DNA of 64,000 nucleotides from Affinundibacterium flavidum (GTDB lineage Bacteria > Pseudomonadota > Gammaproteobacteria > Burkholderiales > Burkholderiaceae_D). Below the pieces are notes generated by a model. It was given only the letters and a program-made list of their open reading frames with translations, searched no databases and was not told the origin of the DNA. The position numbers and the translations under genes are program-made. The first letter of the stretch is position 1. The number at the start of each line of letters is the position of its first letter. Of the stretch, positions 34,563-47,000 are shown piece by piece. The stretch spans positions 186,001-250,000 of the forward strand of contig NZ_JACOGA010000003.1 of assembly GCF_014284175.1 (NCBI RefSeq), written 5' to 3'.

Positions 34563-35348
34563 TTAATGGTAGCCGCGCAACACGACGGCTAGGCTACCAT
34601 TCTTATTGCCACGCGCAATTGCTTTGTCGATCTTAGCAATCACATCTTCGTAACGCCCTTTTGTACTAGCGAAATGCGTCGTATCGTAAAACAAGGGACG
34701 ATCAGTGACATCAAAATGACGTCCGGCCAATTCAGGATCGTTCGAATCTTGCACCACAGTTCGATTGACATACGCTTCAACATCCTTGGCATGCTCAAAA
34801 CCGCGCACTGGCCACACCATCAGATCGCTACGTTTCGCCATCAATTTCTTAAAACGTGCGACTGTCGATGATGAGTCTTCTTGCACCGTAAATATCACAT
34901 TACTGGCACGATCAAATTCCATACCGTGACTAAATCCGCGACCGGTGCTGACAACTTTTCCGCGCAAATCTTCTACCGATTTATAGACTGGTTTAGGTGA
35001 GCCATATGTCACGCCCCAAATTCGCTCCACCACCACCGGTTGAGAAAAATGATAAAGGCGCAAGCGTTCGGCCGATCGTGAGAAACCATAAATGATGCCG
35101 TCCCCATGCAAAGTCTCTAACTGAGCGCGCTTCCATGGCAAGATGACAGGCTCAAATTTGAGGCCAGTCTCGCGTTCAAAATAAGCCAGTATTTCCGTTA
35201 GTTTGGGGTCTAGAGCTTGTTGCTTGCCTTGCTGGTCTAAGTTTTCTTGCAAAAACAAACGCACGGTTTGTTTTTCCCCTGCCTGTGCTGAACTCAAAAA
35301 CAAACAAAAACATGTAAACAAAAACAATGTGAAGCGAACTATACGCAT
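34563..35348 (-). CDS. Orphan periplasmic solute-binding protein (SBP_bac_3 type) 1
   Basis: A 261-residue exported protein. Its signal peptide ends SSAQA. The mature chain has the two-lobe solute-binding pattern, including LPWKRAQ, IIYGFSRSAERLRLYHFSQPVV and VEDLRGKVVSTGRG. No permease or ATPase gene is adjacent, so transport is doubtful; it could feed a sensor or be used by a distant transporter. It shares the PW(K/R)R, ERLxxxHFSxPV and DLxGK motifs with the protein at 51831-52652, so the two are paralogues. It is convergent with the diguanylate cyclase gene. Confidence 0.8.
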   Translation of the reverse strand: MRIVRFTLFLFTCFCLFLSSAQAGEKQTVRLFLQENLDQQGKQQALDPKLTEILAYFERETGLKFEPVILPWKRAQLETLHGDGIIYGFSRSAERLRLYHFSQPVVVERIWGVTYGSPKPVYKSVEDLRGKVVSTGRGFSHGMEFDRASNVIFTVQEDSSSTVARFKKLMAKRSDLMVWPVRGFEHAKDVEAYVNRTVVQDSNDPELAGRHFDVTDRPLFYDTTHFASTKGRYEDVIAKIDKAIARGNKNGSLAVVLRGYH

Positions 35349-35629
35349 AAAAAACCTGATAAGTGACTTTGGGCGTCAGTATCGCAGTGGAACACATTTT
35401 GAGCAAGAAACACCGTCTTCAAGGACGCATATTTGACACCAAGATTTACACCCAAGAAAGTTTCAATGCCAATAAAGAAATTAAACTTCGACAAATTAGC
35501 GCCGAATGGTTTTTTTCAGACAACACTTAGCTTGTTGACCAAGATGTCTTCGTAGATACTGTCTATGAAGTTTATGCAATGACAAACTTGCTGAACTCAG
35601 TTGTTTAATCCACCAAAGGAGAGCTCTGA

Positions 35630-38587
35630 ATGGAATCCCCCCAAATTCCTCAGAACGAAACAATTCGGCTACAGGCACTCCGTGAATTCGATATTCTCGA
35701 CACGCTCCCAGAGGAACGATTCGACCGCTTGACCAGACTCGCGCAAAGCATTTTCAATACAGAGATAGCACTGGTGTCCTTGATCGACGCTGATCGCCAA
35801 TGGTTTAAGTCCAAACAAGGATTAGACGCTTGTGAAACTGATCGCGACATTTCATTTTGTGGCCATGCGATTTTAGAGCAAGATATTTTCCATATTCCGA
35901 ACGCTTCACTCGACTTGCGATTTGCCGATAATCCCTTGGTGACAGGCCCACCGAACATTCGCTTTTATGCTGGCGCACCCTTGCGCCCAGATGGAAAAAA
36001 TAGCGTTGGCACTTTATGTATTATTGATAGTCAGCCACGAACGCTGAGCATTAAAGAAAGGCGCACCTTGCGCGACTTGGCAGATTGCGTAGAACAAGAA
36101 ATCTTGCAATCGCAAATGAGTCAGCAGCATCAAGCCTTGTTGTCACTGACCAAAATCTCGTCTTTGGTCGATCCTAACTATCACATTTTGCTACGCAAAG
36201 CTTTAAAGATTGCGCAAGATTTTCTCGACATGCCAAATGCAATGATCAATCGCGTTCGAGACCAAGACTGCGAGATATTGATTCAATCAAGCGCTGAAAA
36301 TTCTGCGGAAGGAAATTTGCTAAAGCTCGAACAAACCCTATGTTCAATTACCTTGGCTAGAAACACTTTAATCCTGTTGCCAAATGTTCAGAAAACCGCA
36401 TATGCGAATCTGTCAAAAGATTTCCAGATAGTCGTCAACTCGTATATTGGGGCGCCAATAGAAGTGCATCAAAACATCTTCGGAAGCCTGGTATTTTCTT
36501 CGCCTGAGCCGCGATCACCGAATTACTTTAGTAAGGTAGAGATCGAATTTATTCAGCTTTTTTCTGACTGGGTGAATAGCAAAATACACGAATGGGAATT
36601 AGACCAATCCTTAAAATCGCAGCAGCAATTGGCTAAAGCCATTTCGCATGCGCAAGAAAAATTTATCCATGGTCAAGATCAAAACAAGGGTTTTAATGAT
36701 TTGCTGCGCGACATCCTTGAATTAAGCGTCTGCGAATTTGGTTTTATTGGCGAAATACTCCAAGACCAAGACGGACAAGAATACGTAAAAACTTTTGCTC
36801 TTGGTTCCTCACCGTCGTTCGCAACAGAGCAAACACAAGCCCACTTAGATCCTATTTTTGCCAAAGTGATTCCATACAATGTCATCACAATTGCGAACTC
36901 AGTTTCAGATCTACAGAAACTCAATCTGTCACTGCCGCACGCTTCCACCATACAAAATTTTTTAGGCATACCAATTTATTACAACGAGAAATTGGTAGCG
37001 CTAATAGGGTTGGCAAATCGCCCATTTGGCTTTCAAAGCGACTTCATTAAATTTCTAGACCCCATCCTATTGACGATAGGCCAATTGGTGCAAGCTGCCA
37101 GAGTCCAGGTGCAACACGCTGAAAGTGAACGTCGCTTAGCAGACATCATCAAAGGCACGAATATCGGCACCTGGGAATGGAATGTGCAGTCGGGAGATAT
37201 CAACGTCAATCAGCGCTGGGCTGAAATCCTCGGTTACAGCTTGGAAGAAATTATTCCCGTCAATATGAAAAACTGGCATCGTTTTGCGCATCCCGACGAT
37301 ACAAAAGCAGCCCATGCACTACTGCAAGAACACTTTAGTGGTGCGCTTGATTATTATGAAATTACAAGCCGTATGCGCCATAAAGATGGCCACTGGGTAT
37401 GGATCTTAGATCGCGGGTGCTTGATTAGCCGCACTAGCGACGGTCTGCCATTGCTGATGTCCGGCAGTCATGCTGACATCTCGCGCCAAAAAGAAGCCGA
37501 AGAGCAGCTTGCTCATGCTTACGATTTACTAGAGCAATCAAATGCAGTAGCAAGAATTGGCACTTGGGAAATCGACATCAGCAAATCGAGCATGGAGTGG
37601 AGCAATATCACCAAACAAATTTTCGATGTTGAAACCGACTTCGTGTGTGACCTGGCAGCGGCTATTCAATTCTATAAAGTAGGAAAAGACCGTGAATTAA
37701 TTTCTCAATTATTACAAAAAGCAATTGAAGATGGTCAAGCGTTTGACACTGAATTAGAAATCGTCACCAAGACCAACAAAGAACGCTGGGTGCGCGTTGT
37801 TGGCATCAGCCAATTGAATGGGGAAATCTGTGAGCGCGTGTATGGCACGCTACAGGATATCAGCGAGCGCAAGCGCATTGAAAAAATGAAGGATGAATTT
37901 ATCTCCACTGTCAGCCACGAATTGCGCACGCCATTAACCTCCATTTCAGGTGCATTAAGTTTGATGGTGAATGGTGTGATGGGTGACATCCCAGAAAAAA
38001 TAAAATCGATGTTGCATCTGGCGAATAAGAACGGTCAACGCCTCAGCCTGCTCATCAATGACTTGCTCGACATGGAGAAACTATCCGCTGGTCAATTGCA
38101 CTTTAAGATAGAAAGCCTGGCGCTGGCTGGCATCTTGCAAACTGCGGTAGAGAGTAACTCTGGCGCGACCATAGAGCGCATGATTTCTATGTCGATTGAC
38201 AATCCTCACGGAGATATTCACATCCTTGTCGATCAACAAAGACTCATGCAAGTGCTAACGAATTTGCTATCGAATGCGATTAAGTATTCCCCCAACCATG
38301 GGCACATACAACTGACTGTGAATCGGGACGATGGCAATGTTCGGATCACGATTAGCGATCAGGGACCTGGTATTCCGGCTGAATTTCAAACTCGCATATT
38401 TCAAAAATTTGCCCAAGCTGACTCATCAGATACGCGTCAACGTGGTGGTACTGGTTTGGGTCTGGCAATAAGTAAAGAATTAGTCGAGGCTATGCATGGC
38501 CAACTCAGTTTTAGCTCAACGATAGGACATGGCGCGCATTTCTATCTTGACTTGCCAATTGATACAAAGAATCAAATACGTAACTAA
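35630..38587 (+). CDS. GAF-GAF-GAF-PAS-PAS hybrid-sensor-type histidine kinase
   Basis: A 985-residue cytosolic histidine kinase without membrane segments. In order: GAF (about 20-165, with the GAPLRPDGKNSVGTLCIID end), a second GAF-like domain (180-325), a third (340-490), PAS-PAC (500-620), PAS-PAC (630-750), the dimerisation helix with the phospho-acceptor H763 in STVSHELRTPL, and a HATPase domain (to about 975) with NLLSNAIKYS, DQGPGIP and GGTGLGLAI. There is no receiver domain and no response regulator gene adjacent, so its partner is elsewhere. A GGAG box precedes the ATG. Confidence 0.9.
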   Translation: MESPQIPQNETIRLQALREFDILDTLPEERFDRLTRLAQSIFNTEIALVSLIDADRQWFKSKQGLDACETDRDISFCGHAILEQDIFHIPNASLDLRFADNPLVTGPPNIRFYAGAPLRPDGKNSVGTLCIIDSQPRTLSIKERRTLRDLADCVEQEILQSQMSQQHQALLSLTKISSLVDPNYHILLRKALKIAQDFLDMPNAMINRVRDQDCEILIQSSAENSAEGNLLKLEQTLCSITLARNTLILLPNVQKTAYANLSKDFQIVVNSYIGAPIEVHQNIFGSLVFSSPEPRSPNYFSKVEIEFIQLFSDWVNSKIHEWELDQSLKSQQQLAKAISHAQEKFIHGQDQNKGFNDLLRDILELSVCEFGFIGEILQDQDGQEYVKTFALGSSPSFATEQTQAHLDPIFAKVIPYNVITIANSVSDLQKLNLSLPHASTIQNFLGIPIYYNEKLVALIGLANRPFGFQSDFIKFLDPILLTIGQLVQAARVQVQHAESERRLADIIKGTNIGTWEWNVQSGDINVNQRWAEILGYSLEEIIPVNMKNWHRFAHPDDTKAAHALLQEHFSGALDYYEITSRMRHKDGHWVWILDRGCLISRTSDGLPLLMSGSHADISRQKEAEEQLAHAYDLLEQSNAVARIGTWEIDISKSSMEWSNITKQIFDVETDFVCDLAAAIQFYKVGKDRELISQLLQKAIEDGQAFDTELEIVTKTNKERWVRVVGISQLNGEICERVYGTLQDISERKRIEKMKDEFISTVSHELRTPLTSISGALSLMVNGVMGDIPEKIKSMLHLANKNGQRLSLLINDLLDMEKLSAGQLHFKIESLALAGILQTAVESNSGATIERMISMSIDNPHGDIHILVDQQRLMQVLTNLLSNAIKYSPNHGHIQLTVNRDDGNVRITISDQGPGIPAEFQTRIFQKFAQADSSDTRQRGGTGLGLAISKELVEAMHGQLSFSSTIGHGAHFYLDLPIDTKNQIRN

Positions 38588-38794
38588 GGCCTGTTGATAT
38601 ATATTTTAGGCAATGCAACTTTAGCCTGTCAGTACTGTCTCAAACTATCGTAAAACACTCTCCCAGCATTAAGAAAATACGTAAGAAAATAAATAAGCAA
38701 ACTGTCAGCAATAAGGCGCTTAGACCACAACAGTCAAACAATAATCAAATACCAAGCTTTTCCATATTTCCGATAAAAATAGAGAGACAATCAG

Positions 38795-40099
38795 ATGCGC
38801 AAACTAAATCCTTTTCTTGTGTTACTCACCGGCTGTGTCATAGCAACGCCTGCTCTTGCGGCAACGACGGTCGTCAATTGCGGCAAATTACTCGACGTCA
38901 AAAATGGGGTATGGCGCGACAAAGTCAGCGTCACTATCGAAGACAAAAAGATTCTCTCTGTAGCACCATGGAAAGCGGATGTTAAAGCCATCGACCTTAG
39001 TCAATATTCTTGTTTGCCGGGTCTGATCGACATGCATGTGCATTTATCTCACGACCCCAAACCACAAGTCGAACAATTGCGTGAGCGCCTGACTGCCGAT
39101 CCAATTGACTACGCGTATGCGTCAATTAAATTGGCAGAACGCACCCTAATGTCAGGCTTTACGACCGTGCGCGACCTCGGTGCTGCAGATGGATTAAACG
39201 TATCAATGAAACGCGCCATCGAAGCTGGTAGTATCGTCGGACCTCGCATGTTCACCGCGGGTAAATCCATCGCCACCACAGGCGGGCATGCCGACCCCAG
39301 CAATGGCCTGTCAATGGCGATGCGGATGGCGATTGGCAAACCCGGTCCAGAGCAAGGTGTCATCAATGGAGTTGAAAGTGCACGCGAAGCCGTTCGCAGT
39401 CGTTATCAGGAAGGTGCGGATCTGATCAAAATCACGGCGACCGCTGGTGTATTGAGTCAGGCTAGTAGCGGCGAGAATACCCAGTTCAGCGATGAAGAAC
39501 TAAATGCCATTATCAAGACCGCGAAGGACTATGGCTTTCGCGTAGCGGCACATGCACATGGCAACGAGGGCATCAAACGCGCTTTACGGGCGGGTATCGA
39601 TTCCATTGAACACGGCACTTACATGGATGATGAAGCTATTGCACTCTTTAAAAAGAATGGCGCCTGGTATGTTCCCACTATTTCGGCTGGAAAATTTGTC
39701 GCCGAAAAAGCGACGATTCCTAACTATTTCTCACCTTTGGTGCAGCCCAAAGCGGCAGCGATTGGCCCCTTAATACAATCAACTTTTGCACGTGCGTATA
39801 AAGCTGGAGTAAAAATCGCATTCGGCACCGATGCAGGCGTTTTTCCGAATGGTGACAACGCGAAAGAATTTCGCTACATGGTAGAAGCTGGCATGCCCGA
39901 ATTAGCCGCGATACGCAGCGCCACACTAAGCGCAGCTGATTTGCTGAATCAGAGTCAACGCCTAGGTTCAATCGAAAACAATTTCGCTGCCGACATCATC
40001 GCAGTCAAAGGCGATCCGTTAAAAGACATTACACAACTAGAAAAAGTTGAGTTTGTAATGAAGGATGGTGTGGTTTATAAGACGCCTGTACAAAAATAA
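38795..40099 (+). CDS. Exported metal-dependent amidohydrolase
   Basis: A 434-residue amidohydrolase-superfamily protein with an N-terminal signal peptide ending PALAA. The metal ligands H81 and H83 are in DMHVHLS. Further conserved positions are the lysine in DLIKITATAG, the histidines in AAHAHG and EHGTYMDDEA, and the aspartate in FGTDAGVFP. It resembles exported imidazolonepropionase-like / Xaa-Pro dipeptidase-like members; the substrate cannot be read from sequence. It is monocistronic, with a 207-bp leader. Confidence 0.87.
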   Translation: MRKLNPFLVLLTGCVIATPALAATTVVNCGKLLDVKNGVWRDKVSVTIEDKKILSVAPWKADVKAIDLSQYSCLPGLIDMHVHLSHDPKPQVEQLRERLTADPIDYAYASIKLAERTLMSGFTTVRDLGAADGLNVSMKRAIEAGSIVGPRMFTAGKSIATTGGHADPSNGLSMAMRMAIGKPGPEQGVINGVESAREAVRSRYQEGADLIKITATAGVLSQASSGENTQFSDEELNAIIKTAKDYGFRVAAHAHGNEGIKRALRAGIDSIEHGTYMDDEAIALFKKNGAWYVPTISAGKFVAEKATIPNYFSPLVQPKAAAIGPLIQSTFARAYKAGVKIAFGTDAGVFPNGDNAKEFRYMVEAGMPELAAIRSATLSAADLLNQSQRLGSIENNFAADIIAVKGDPLKDITQLEKVEFVMKDGVVYKTPVQK

Positions 40100-40278
40100 A
40101 TCGTCCCCAAGCTGAGTGGTTTGCAAAGATAAAGCGGCGTTCTGATAATATTAAGTCATTATTTAGAACGCCCTAGAAATGTCACAACAACGCCTGTGTC
40201 TGTTTTATGTGAATTCTAAGGCCTTATTTTGCTGACTTTTGTTAACTTTAGCTGACCACTCTCCGGATTGATTTCCCC

Positions 40279-40986
40279 ATGTTGCCGCTCCCCATACCTA
40301 GCACGCCACTCCCTGCCGTTCCCGCCATCGCCCCCAAGCTTCCGTATGAGCCATTAGAACACGGCAAGAATTACTGGATCGTCGACAACGTATTACCCAA
40401 TGCGGCGGAGATTAGCGAACGCTGTTTTAGTCGTGACAAATGGGAATATGGCTCACCTTATCAACCAGAAAGCTGGCCCGGCATGCGTTTTCACGGTGCC
40501 TTAAATCCCACTGAACTAGAGCACATAGAAACACTAGTCAAACAACTCATAGGTAAATCCAAATTATGGATGGAGCAGCCTGCAGGCGGATTGCGCCTTG
40601 ATTGCAATGTTGCGCAATTGGTTGGTGCAACTGAGAGTACGCCACATCCGCATACCGATAGCCGTCATCTATGCCGTTATGCTTGCGTAATTTATTTAAG
40701 CCCCAATCCTCCACCAGACACAGGCACTAGCTTTTGTCGTCTGCGTTATCCCAATGGAGCAATTGGTGGCAACATCGTCTTAGCGCCGCATAAGAATTTA
40801 GTCGATGCCTTGCGCGTCAAAGCCTTGCCAATTCAAGCCTGGTATGAAGACTTACGAGTGCAAAATGTCTTCAATCGTATGATTCTTTACAAGGCCAATT
40901 TAGTGCATTGCGCGACTGGTTATTTTGGAAAAGAATTGCGCGACAAACGCTTAACCACGGTCTTCTTTTGGATGACTGAGGATTAA
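40279..40986 (+). CDS. DUF6445-type protein, possible 2-oxoglutarate/iron oxygenase fold
   Basis: A 235-residue soluble protein. It carries H125-x-D127 in PHPHTDSR, a downstream H210 in KANLVHCATGYFG and R224 in DKRLTTVFFW. That is the His-x-Asp...His...Arg spacing of Fe(II)/2-oxoglutarate oxygenases, and I recall this type as DUF6445. The N-terminal 30 residues are proline-rich. No substrate is known. It ends at a bidirectional terminator shared with the giant repeat protein gene. Confidence 0.7.
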   Translation: MLPLPIPSTPLPAVPAIAPKLPYEPLEHGKNYWIVDNVLPNAAEISERCFSRDKWEYGSPYQPESWPGMRFHGALNPTELEHIETLVKQLIGKSKLWMEQPAGGLRLDCNVAQLVGATESTPHPHTDSRHLCRYACVIYLSPNPPPDTGTSFCRLRYPNGAIGGNIVLAPHKNLVDALRVKALPIQAWYEDLRVQNVFNRMILYKANLVHCATGYFGKELRDKRLTTVFFWMTED

Positions 40987-41006
40987 TTTTTTTGATCTAT
41001 GATATT

Positions 41007-41045
41007 AAAAAAATCGGCATCAGTTTGACTGTTGCCGATTTTTTT
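41007..41045. terminator. Bidirectional terminator
   Basis: A-run, AATCGGCA (41012-41019), a 13-base loop, TGCCGATT (41033-41040), T-run. It separates the convergent oxygenase-fold and giant repeat protein genes. Confidence 0.9.
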
Positions 41046-41057
41046 CGTTGAGGCATT

Positions 41058-44000
41058 TTATAAAGAGAAGGCTAAATCCAAAGAATTTCCAGCCAAATCT
41101 GAGACACCTACTAAGGTCACGATATCGCCGAGTGCGACCGTGGTTCCGGTACCTAAAGTCACAGTAAGTTGAGTACCATCCGGACTCCAGACTGCTGTTG
41201 CACCCGTTCCCAAAATATGCGCATTACTCAGCAATACCTCATTGATCGTAATTGCTGTATTGGTGGCTTCGTTAATCACGAACAAAAATGTATCGCCGAC
41301 ATTAATTGAACTCGAACCATCCACATCTGTGTACACGGGCAATGCCGATGACGCTGGCATCGTAGTATCTAGATTTGTGAGCAAACTCCCGCCAGCCAAT
41401 CCTATATTGCCTGCACTATCTTGTATGCGCGCCGACAAATTTTTGACGCCATCTGCTCCCCATCCTGCAGTCCCTGTAATCGTCAGGCTGGCACTCCCGG
41501 CCAAAATATCAGCATTATTAAGTACACGAAACACTGGCGAAGAAAAGGCCGCGCCCCCCAACAAAATTTCTAGTCTATCGCCAACCACTGCATTGGTACC
41601 GCTCAGGTTCACCACCGCTACCACCCCTGACGTCTTCTCTGCGAGATTAATTCCGAATGCTGCCGCCGCGACACCCACGGCACTAGATGGAGCATTTGGC
41701 AAAGTCGCATCGAGTACGACTGTTACGTTGCCGCCTGCCAAACCAGTATTACCGGCGACGTCGGTCATGATCATGCTCAAGACTTTACTACCATCAGCTC
41801 CCCAACCGTCGTTGCTACCGATATTGAAAGTAAAATTACCCGCAGTGACTTCGCCCGCAGTAATGGTATGCATCACCGGCACAGAAAACGACGAGCCATC
41901 AATCAGTAAAGACGCAATATCACCTGCGGCCGCATTCGTTCCGCTCAGATTTACAAACACCGAGACGCCCGCATTTTTTTCATTCAAATTAATACCGTTG
42001 ATAGCGGCCGCCACGGTCATCGCTAAATTGGGTACATTGGGTGGTGTGGTATCGAGCATAAGCACATTAGTTGATGCACCACCTGCGCCAATGTTTCCAG
42101 CGCTGTCAATAAAACGCACACCGATAGATTTTGCCCCGTCCGCCCCCCAACCATCATTGGCGCCGATCGTTAACGACACTAAATTCGCGGCAATCTCGGT
42201 ACCACTTAAGGAATGAATAATCGGTGTTGCCCATGCAACGCCACCGATTAACAATTCAACCAGCTCACCTGCGACTAAAGTTGTTCCAGTGAGGTTCACG
42301 TCCACCACAACACCGGCATTTTTCTCTGCAGCGGTAATGCCACCACCAGAATTTGCCGCGACACTCACCGGATTAGTTGGCGCTGTAGGGCCGACCGTAT
42401 CCAAGGTCACCGTTAAACTACCTCCATCGCTACCATTGTTCCCTGCATTATCAATACCACGGAAAGAAATAATCTTACTGCCATCGACACCCCAATTGAC
42501 ACTACCCGGTATCGTCATAGTGAGCAATCCACTTCCAACTTCGAGCGCACTCAATACTTTCGTTACCGGCGTTGAAAATGGCAGATGATTTAACAATAGC
42601 TCTATGCTGTCACCGAACACGACACCAGTTCCAGTCAAATCCAAATTCACGCTAACTCCAGCAGATTTTTCGGCCAAGCTGATGCCGTTCGTGGCAACAC
42701 CAATTACCACGGGGTTGGATGGAATTGTGGGTCCCACGGTATCAAGCAGCACGGTCACACTTCCACCCGGTGCACCCACATTTCCCAAGGTATCGGTGAT
42801 CATGGCAGTCAATACCTTACTACCATCGGCTCCCCAAGCCGCGACACCTGGAATAATAATCGTCGCCGCATTTGCCCCAACCTCTGCGTTGGTAATGACA
42901 TGGGTTACCGGTGTCGCAAATGGTGCGCCATCAAGAAGTAGTTGAATCGTATCGCCAGCCACAGCGCCAGTTGCACTCAGGCTCGCCAGTACGGACACCC
43001 CCGCAGATTTTTCAGTAGCACTAATGCCATTCGCCGCCGTGGCCACCACTAAGGGCGTCGATGGAGGATTGGGTGCCCCTGTATCCAAAGTGACAGTCAG
43101 GGTGCCAGTGTTAGATCCCACATTTCCGGCGATATCAATAAAACGTGCGGTCAGAATTTTCGCGCCATCCGCGCCCCAACCGTCAGCACTGCCTATGGTC
43201 AGTGTCACACTCTTGGCAAGAATTTCTGCGGGAGTCAGTATGAAATTCACAGGATTAGCGAATGGCAGACCGCCAATCAAGACTTCAACCAAATCACCTG
43301 CGACAACTGTCGTCCCATTCAGATTAACAATCACATTTACCCCAGCATTTTTCTCGCTTAAGGTAATGCCCCCCCCGCTGTTCACCGCTACATTCAAGGT
43401 GGTGACAGGTCCAGCTGGCGCAGTGGTATCCAAATTAACGCTACTCGCAACACCAGCGACACCAATGTTGCCTGCACCATCAATAAAGCGCGCTGCGATC
43501 GATTTGGTGCCATCCGCACCCCAACCGGCGGCCGTTGGAATCGTCAATACCACCGAACCGGCAGCCAGTTCTAAAGCCGTCAGGGTTTTTATTACAGGTG
43601 TTGGAAAAGCAGCTCCACCTAATACAATTTCGACGCGATCACCAACACCAGCGCCTCCGCCTGTCAAATCAACCGTGACCGCGACACCCGCTGTTTTTTC
43701 AGCCGCACTAATACCATTGAGTGCTGCGGCAATGACCAATGGATTCGTCGCGGGAACTGGTGCGGTCGTATCAAGCAATACACTCACGTCACCACCGGGC
43801 AAGGAAGTATTTCCACCCGCATCGGCAATCGTCGCGCTCAAAATCTTATTACCATCCGCACCCCACACCGCGGTTCCTGGAATCGTAACAATCGCAGACT
43901 TCGCGGTAATTTGCGCAGCAGTGATCTTTTGCGTCACCGGTGTGGAAAATGAAACACCATCGATTAAGAGTGTGATCGTGTCGCCCACAATCGAGGTCGT

Positions 44001-47000
44001 ACCGGTAAGATCGACGACGACATTGACGCCCGCCAAGCGCTCCGCATTGCTGATCGCGTTTGCCGCGGCTGCAACTACTAAAGGTGTGGGCACAGGATTT
44101 GGTGGCAAGGCATCGAGTGTGACGGTAGTCAACCCAGAAGCTGTTCCTACATTGCCAGCACTATCAATAAAACGCGCGGTTAAACCTTTACTGCCGTCTC
44201 CTCCCCAACCATCATTGGGGCCTATGGTAACGGTAGCAGTTTTGGCGAGAATGTCTGCCGCGGTCAATACATGTTTGGCTGGAACAGTAAATGCATTACC
44301 AGCGATCAAAATTTCGACGGTTTCGCCTTCGACCGCTTTCACTCCGGTCAGATTGATGATCACATCGACCCCTGCATTTAATTCTGCCGTGGTAATTCCC
44401 CCTGCTGAGTTCACTGGCACGACCAGAGCATTGGTGGGGCCTGCTGGTGCGACTGTGTCTAAGTTAACCGGGACTTTCCCAGCCCCAACACCGACATTGC
44501 CGGCGACATCAATGAATCTTGCGGCCAGAGCCTTCACGCCATCAATTCCCCATCCGGCGGCAGCCCCTATCGTTAAGCTAACCTGTCCGTTAAGAATGTC
44601 CGTGTTAGTTAATACCTGACTCACATTAGGTGAGAATAATTTCCCGTCTATCAGCAGTTCTACGCTATCTCCGGCTACCAGGCCAGCACCACTCAAGCTA
44701 ACAACAACAGTTACGCCCGCGTTTTTTTCCGCGGCATTAAGTCCATTCAGGGCGGCTGGAATACTTAACGCGGCGGATGGACTACCCGGTGCGATGGTAT
44801 CGAGGGAAACGATCAGATCGCCTGCGGCGATACTTGTATTTCCCGCCTTATCGACCAAACTCGCGGACAATAAATGATTGCCATCGCTAATCCAATCAGC
44901 ATTTCCTGGAATTCTGACGGTGGCTGTTTTAGCTGATGCCTGCGCCGCAGTAATCGTAAAAATATTCGGCGTCGCAAATGCGACACCATCGATCAAGATT
45001 TGAATTTGATCTCCGCTTACCGCTCCGGTACCAGCGAGATCTACCACCACATCAACGCCCGCATTTTTTTCTGTAGCATTAATTCCATTCTGGGCGACAC
45101 TCACCTTCAATATATTGATGATCGGATTGATGCCTGTAGTATCTAAGCTGACGCTAACTAAGCCCGTCGCCGTACCAGTATTTCCAGCGATATCAATGAA
45201 GCGCGCAGTCAAATTCTTGGTGCCATCTGCTCCCCAACTATTAGTCCCCGCGATCGTCAAGCTCACACTCTTGGCTGCCAACTCCGCTGTCGTGATGACA
45301 TGGCGTATGGGCGTGGAAAACGGGCTATTACCGATCAAAATTTCGACACTATCTCCAGCAATAACCGCCGCGCCGACAAGGCTCACAATCACGTCAACAC
45401 CCGCATTGAGTTCCGCTAGCGATATACCACCGCCATCATTTGCTGGCACAGTCAAACTACTTGATGGACCTGCTGGAGCAACCGTATCCAAAACAACGTT
45501 CGCATTTCCACCAGCAAGGCCGACATTGCCAGCGGCATCAACAAACCTTGCGGAGATAGCCTTGAGGCCATCAGTCCCCCATCCGGCCGCAGCGCCTATC
45601 GTCACATTCATTTGTCCGTTGACAATATCAGTGCTGCTCACTATCTGACTGACACTGGGCGAAAATGATTTTCCCCCTATCAGCAATTCCACGCTGTCTC
45701 CTGCTACTACACCGGCGCCACTCAGGCTCACGACAACAGTAACGCCCGCGTTTTTTTCTGCATTGTTCACTCCATTAAGAGCGGCTGGAATATTTAGTGC
45801 GGCGGATGGACTATTCGGTGCGAGGGTGTCGAGAGAAACGATCAAATCACCACCAGCGATGCTCGCATTGCCGGCTTTATCGAACAAACTTGCTGACAAT
45901 AAATGATTGCCATCGCTAATCCAATTGGCATTTCCTGGAATTTTGACGGTCGCTGTTTTTGCTGATGCCTGCGCCGCGGTAATCGTAAAAATATTCGGCG
46001 TCGCAAACGCGACACCATCAATGAAAATTTGAATCTGATCCCCGCTTACCGCGCCGGTACCAGTGAGATCTACGACCACATCAACGCCCGCATTTTTTTC
46101 TGCGGCACTGATACCATTTTGTGCTGCACTCACCTTCAATATGCCTGTAATCGGATTGACGCCTGTGGTATCTACGGTGACGCTGCTTAAGCCCGTTGCG
46201 GTGCCAATATTTCCGGCGATATCAATGAAGCGTGCGGTCAGATTTTTGGTACCATCTCCCCCCCAGCTATTGCTTCCCGCAATCGTCAAGATCAGGCTCT
46301 TAGTTGCCAATTCTTCTGTCGTAATGACATGGCGTACAGGTGTAGTAAATGGACTATTACCGATTAAAATTTCGACACTGTCTCCTGCAGTGACAGCCGC
46401 GCCGACTAGGCTCACAATCACGTCAACACCCGCATTGAGTTCCGCTTGCGATATGCCACCGCCACTATTCGCTGGTACATTCAAACTGCCTGATGGACCC
46501 GCAGGCGCCGTGGTATCTAGGGTCACGCTCAGGGTGCCACCAATCGCACCCACATTTCCAGCAACATCACTCACTCTAAATGAGATATTTTTGCTGCCAT
46601 CCGCACCCCAGTTCGCATTGGCGGGGATGAGTAAATTAACTAGACCATTCGCAATATCGCTACTGCTCAGTGTTTGCACGATAGGCGTAGAAAAACCAAT
46701 GCCATTGATCAGCAATTCGACTTTATCGGCAACCGTCGCATTAGTCCCCGCCAAATTCAATTCAACCGCTACGCCAGCATTCTTTTCTATGCTGCTGATT
46801 CCATTGATCGCGGCTGGCATCACCACAGGATTGGTGGCGGCTTTTGGTGCGGTAGTATCCACTTGAACAATCAAAGCACCGCCGGCGCTACTCACATTGC
46901 CCGCGGCATCATTGATCACCACGGTCAATACATGACTTCCATCGGCTAACCAATCTGCATTCGCAGGTACTTTAATAATGGCGGATTTCGCTAAGGCTTG

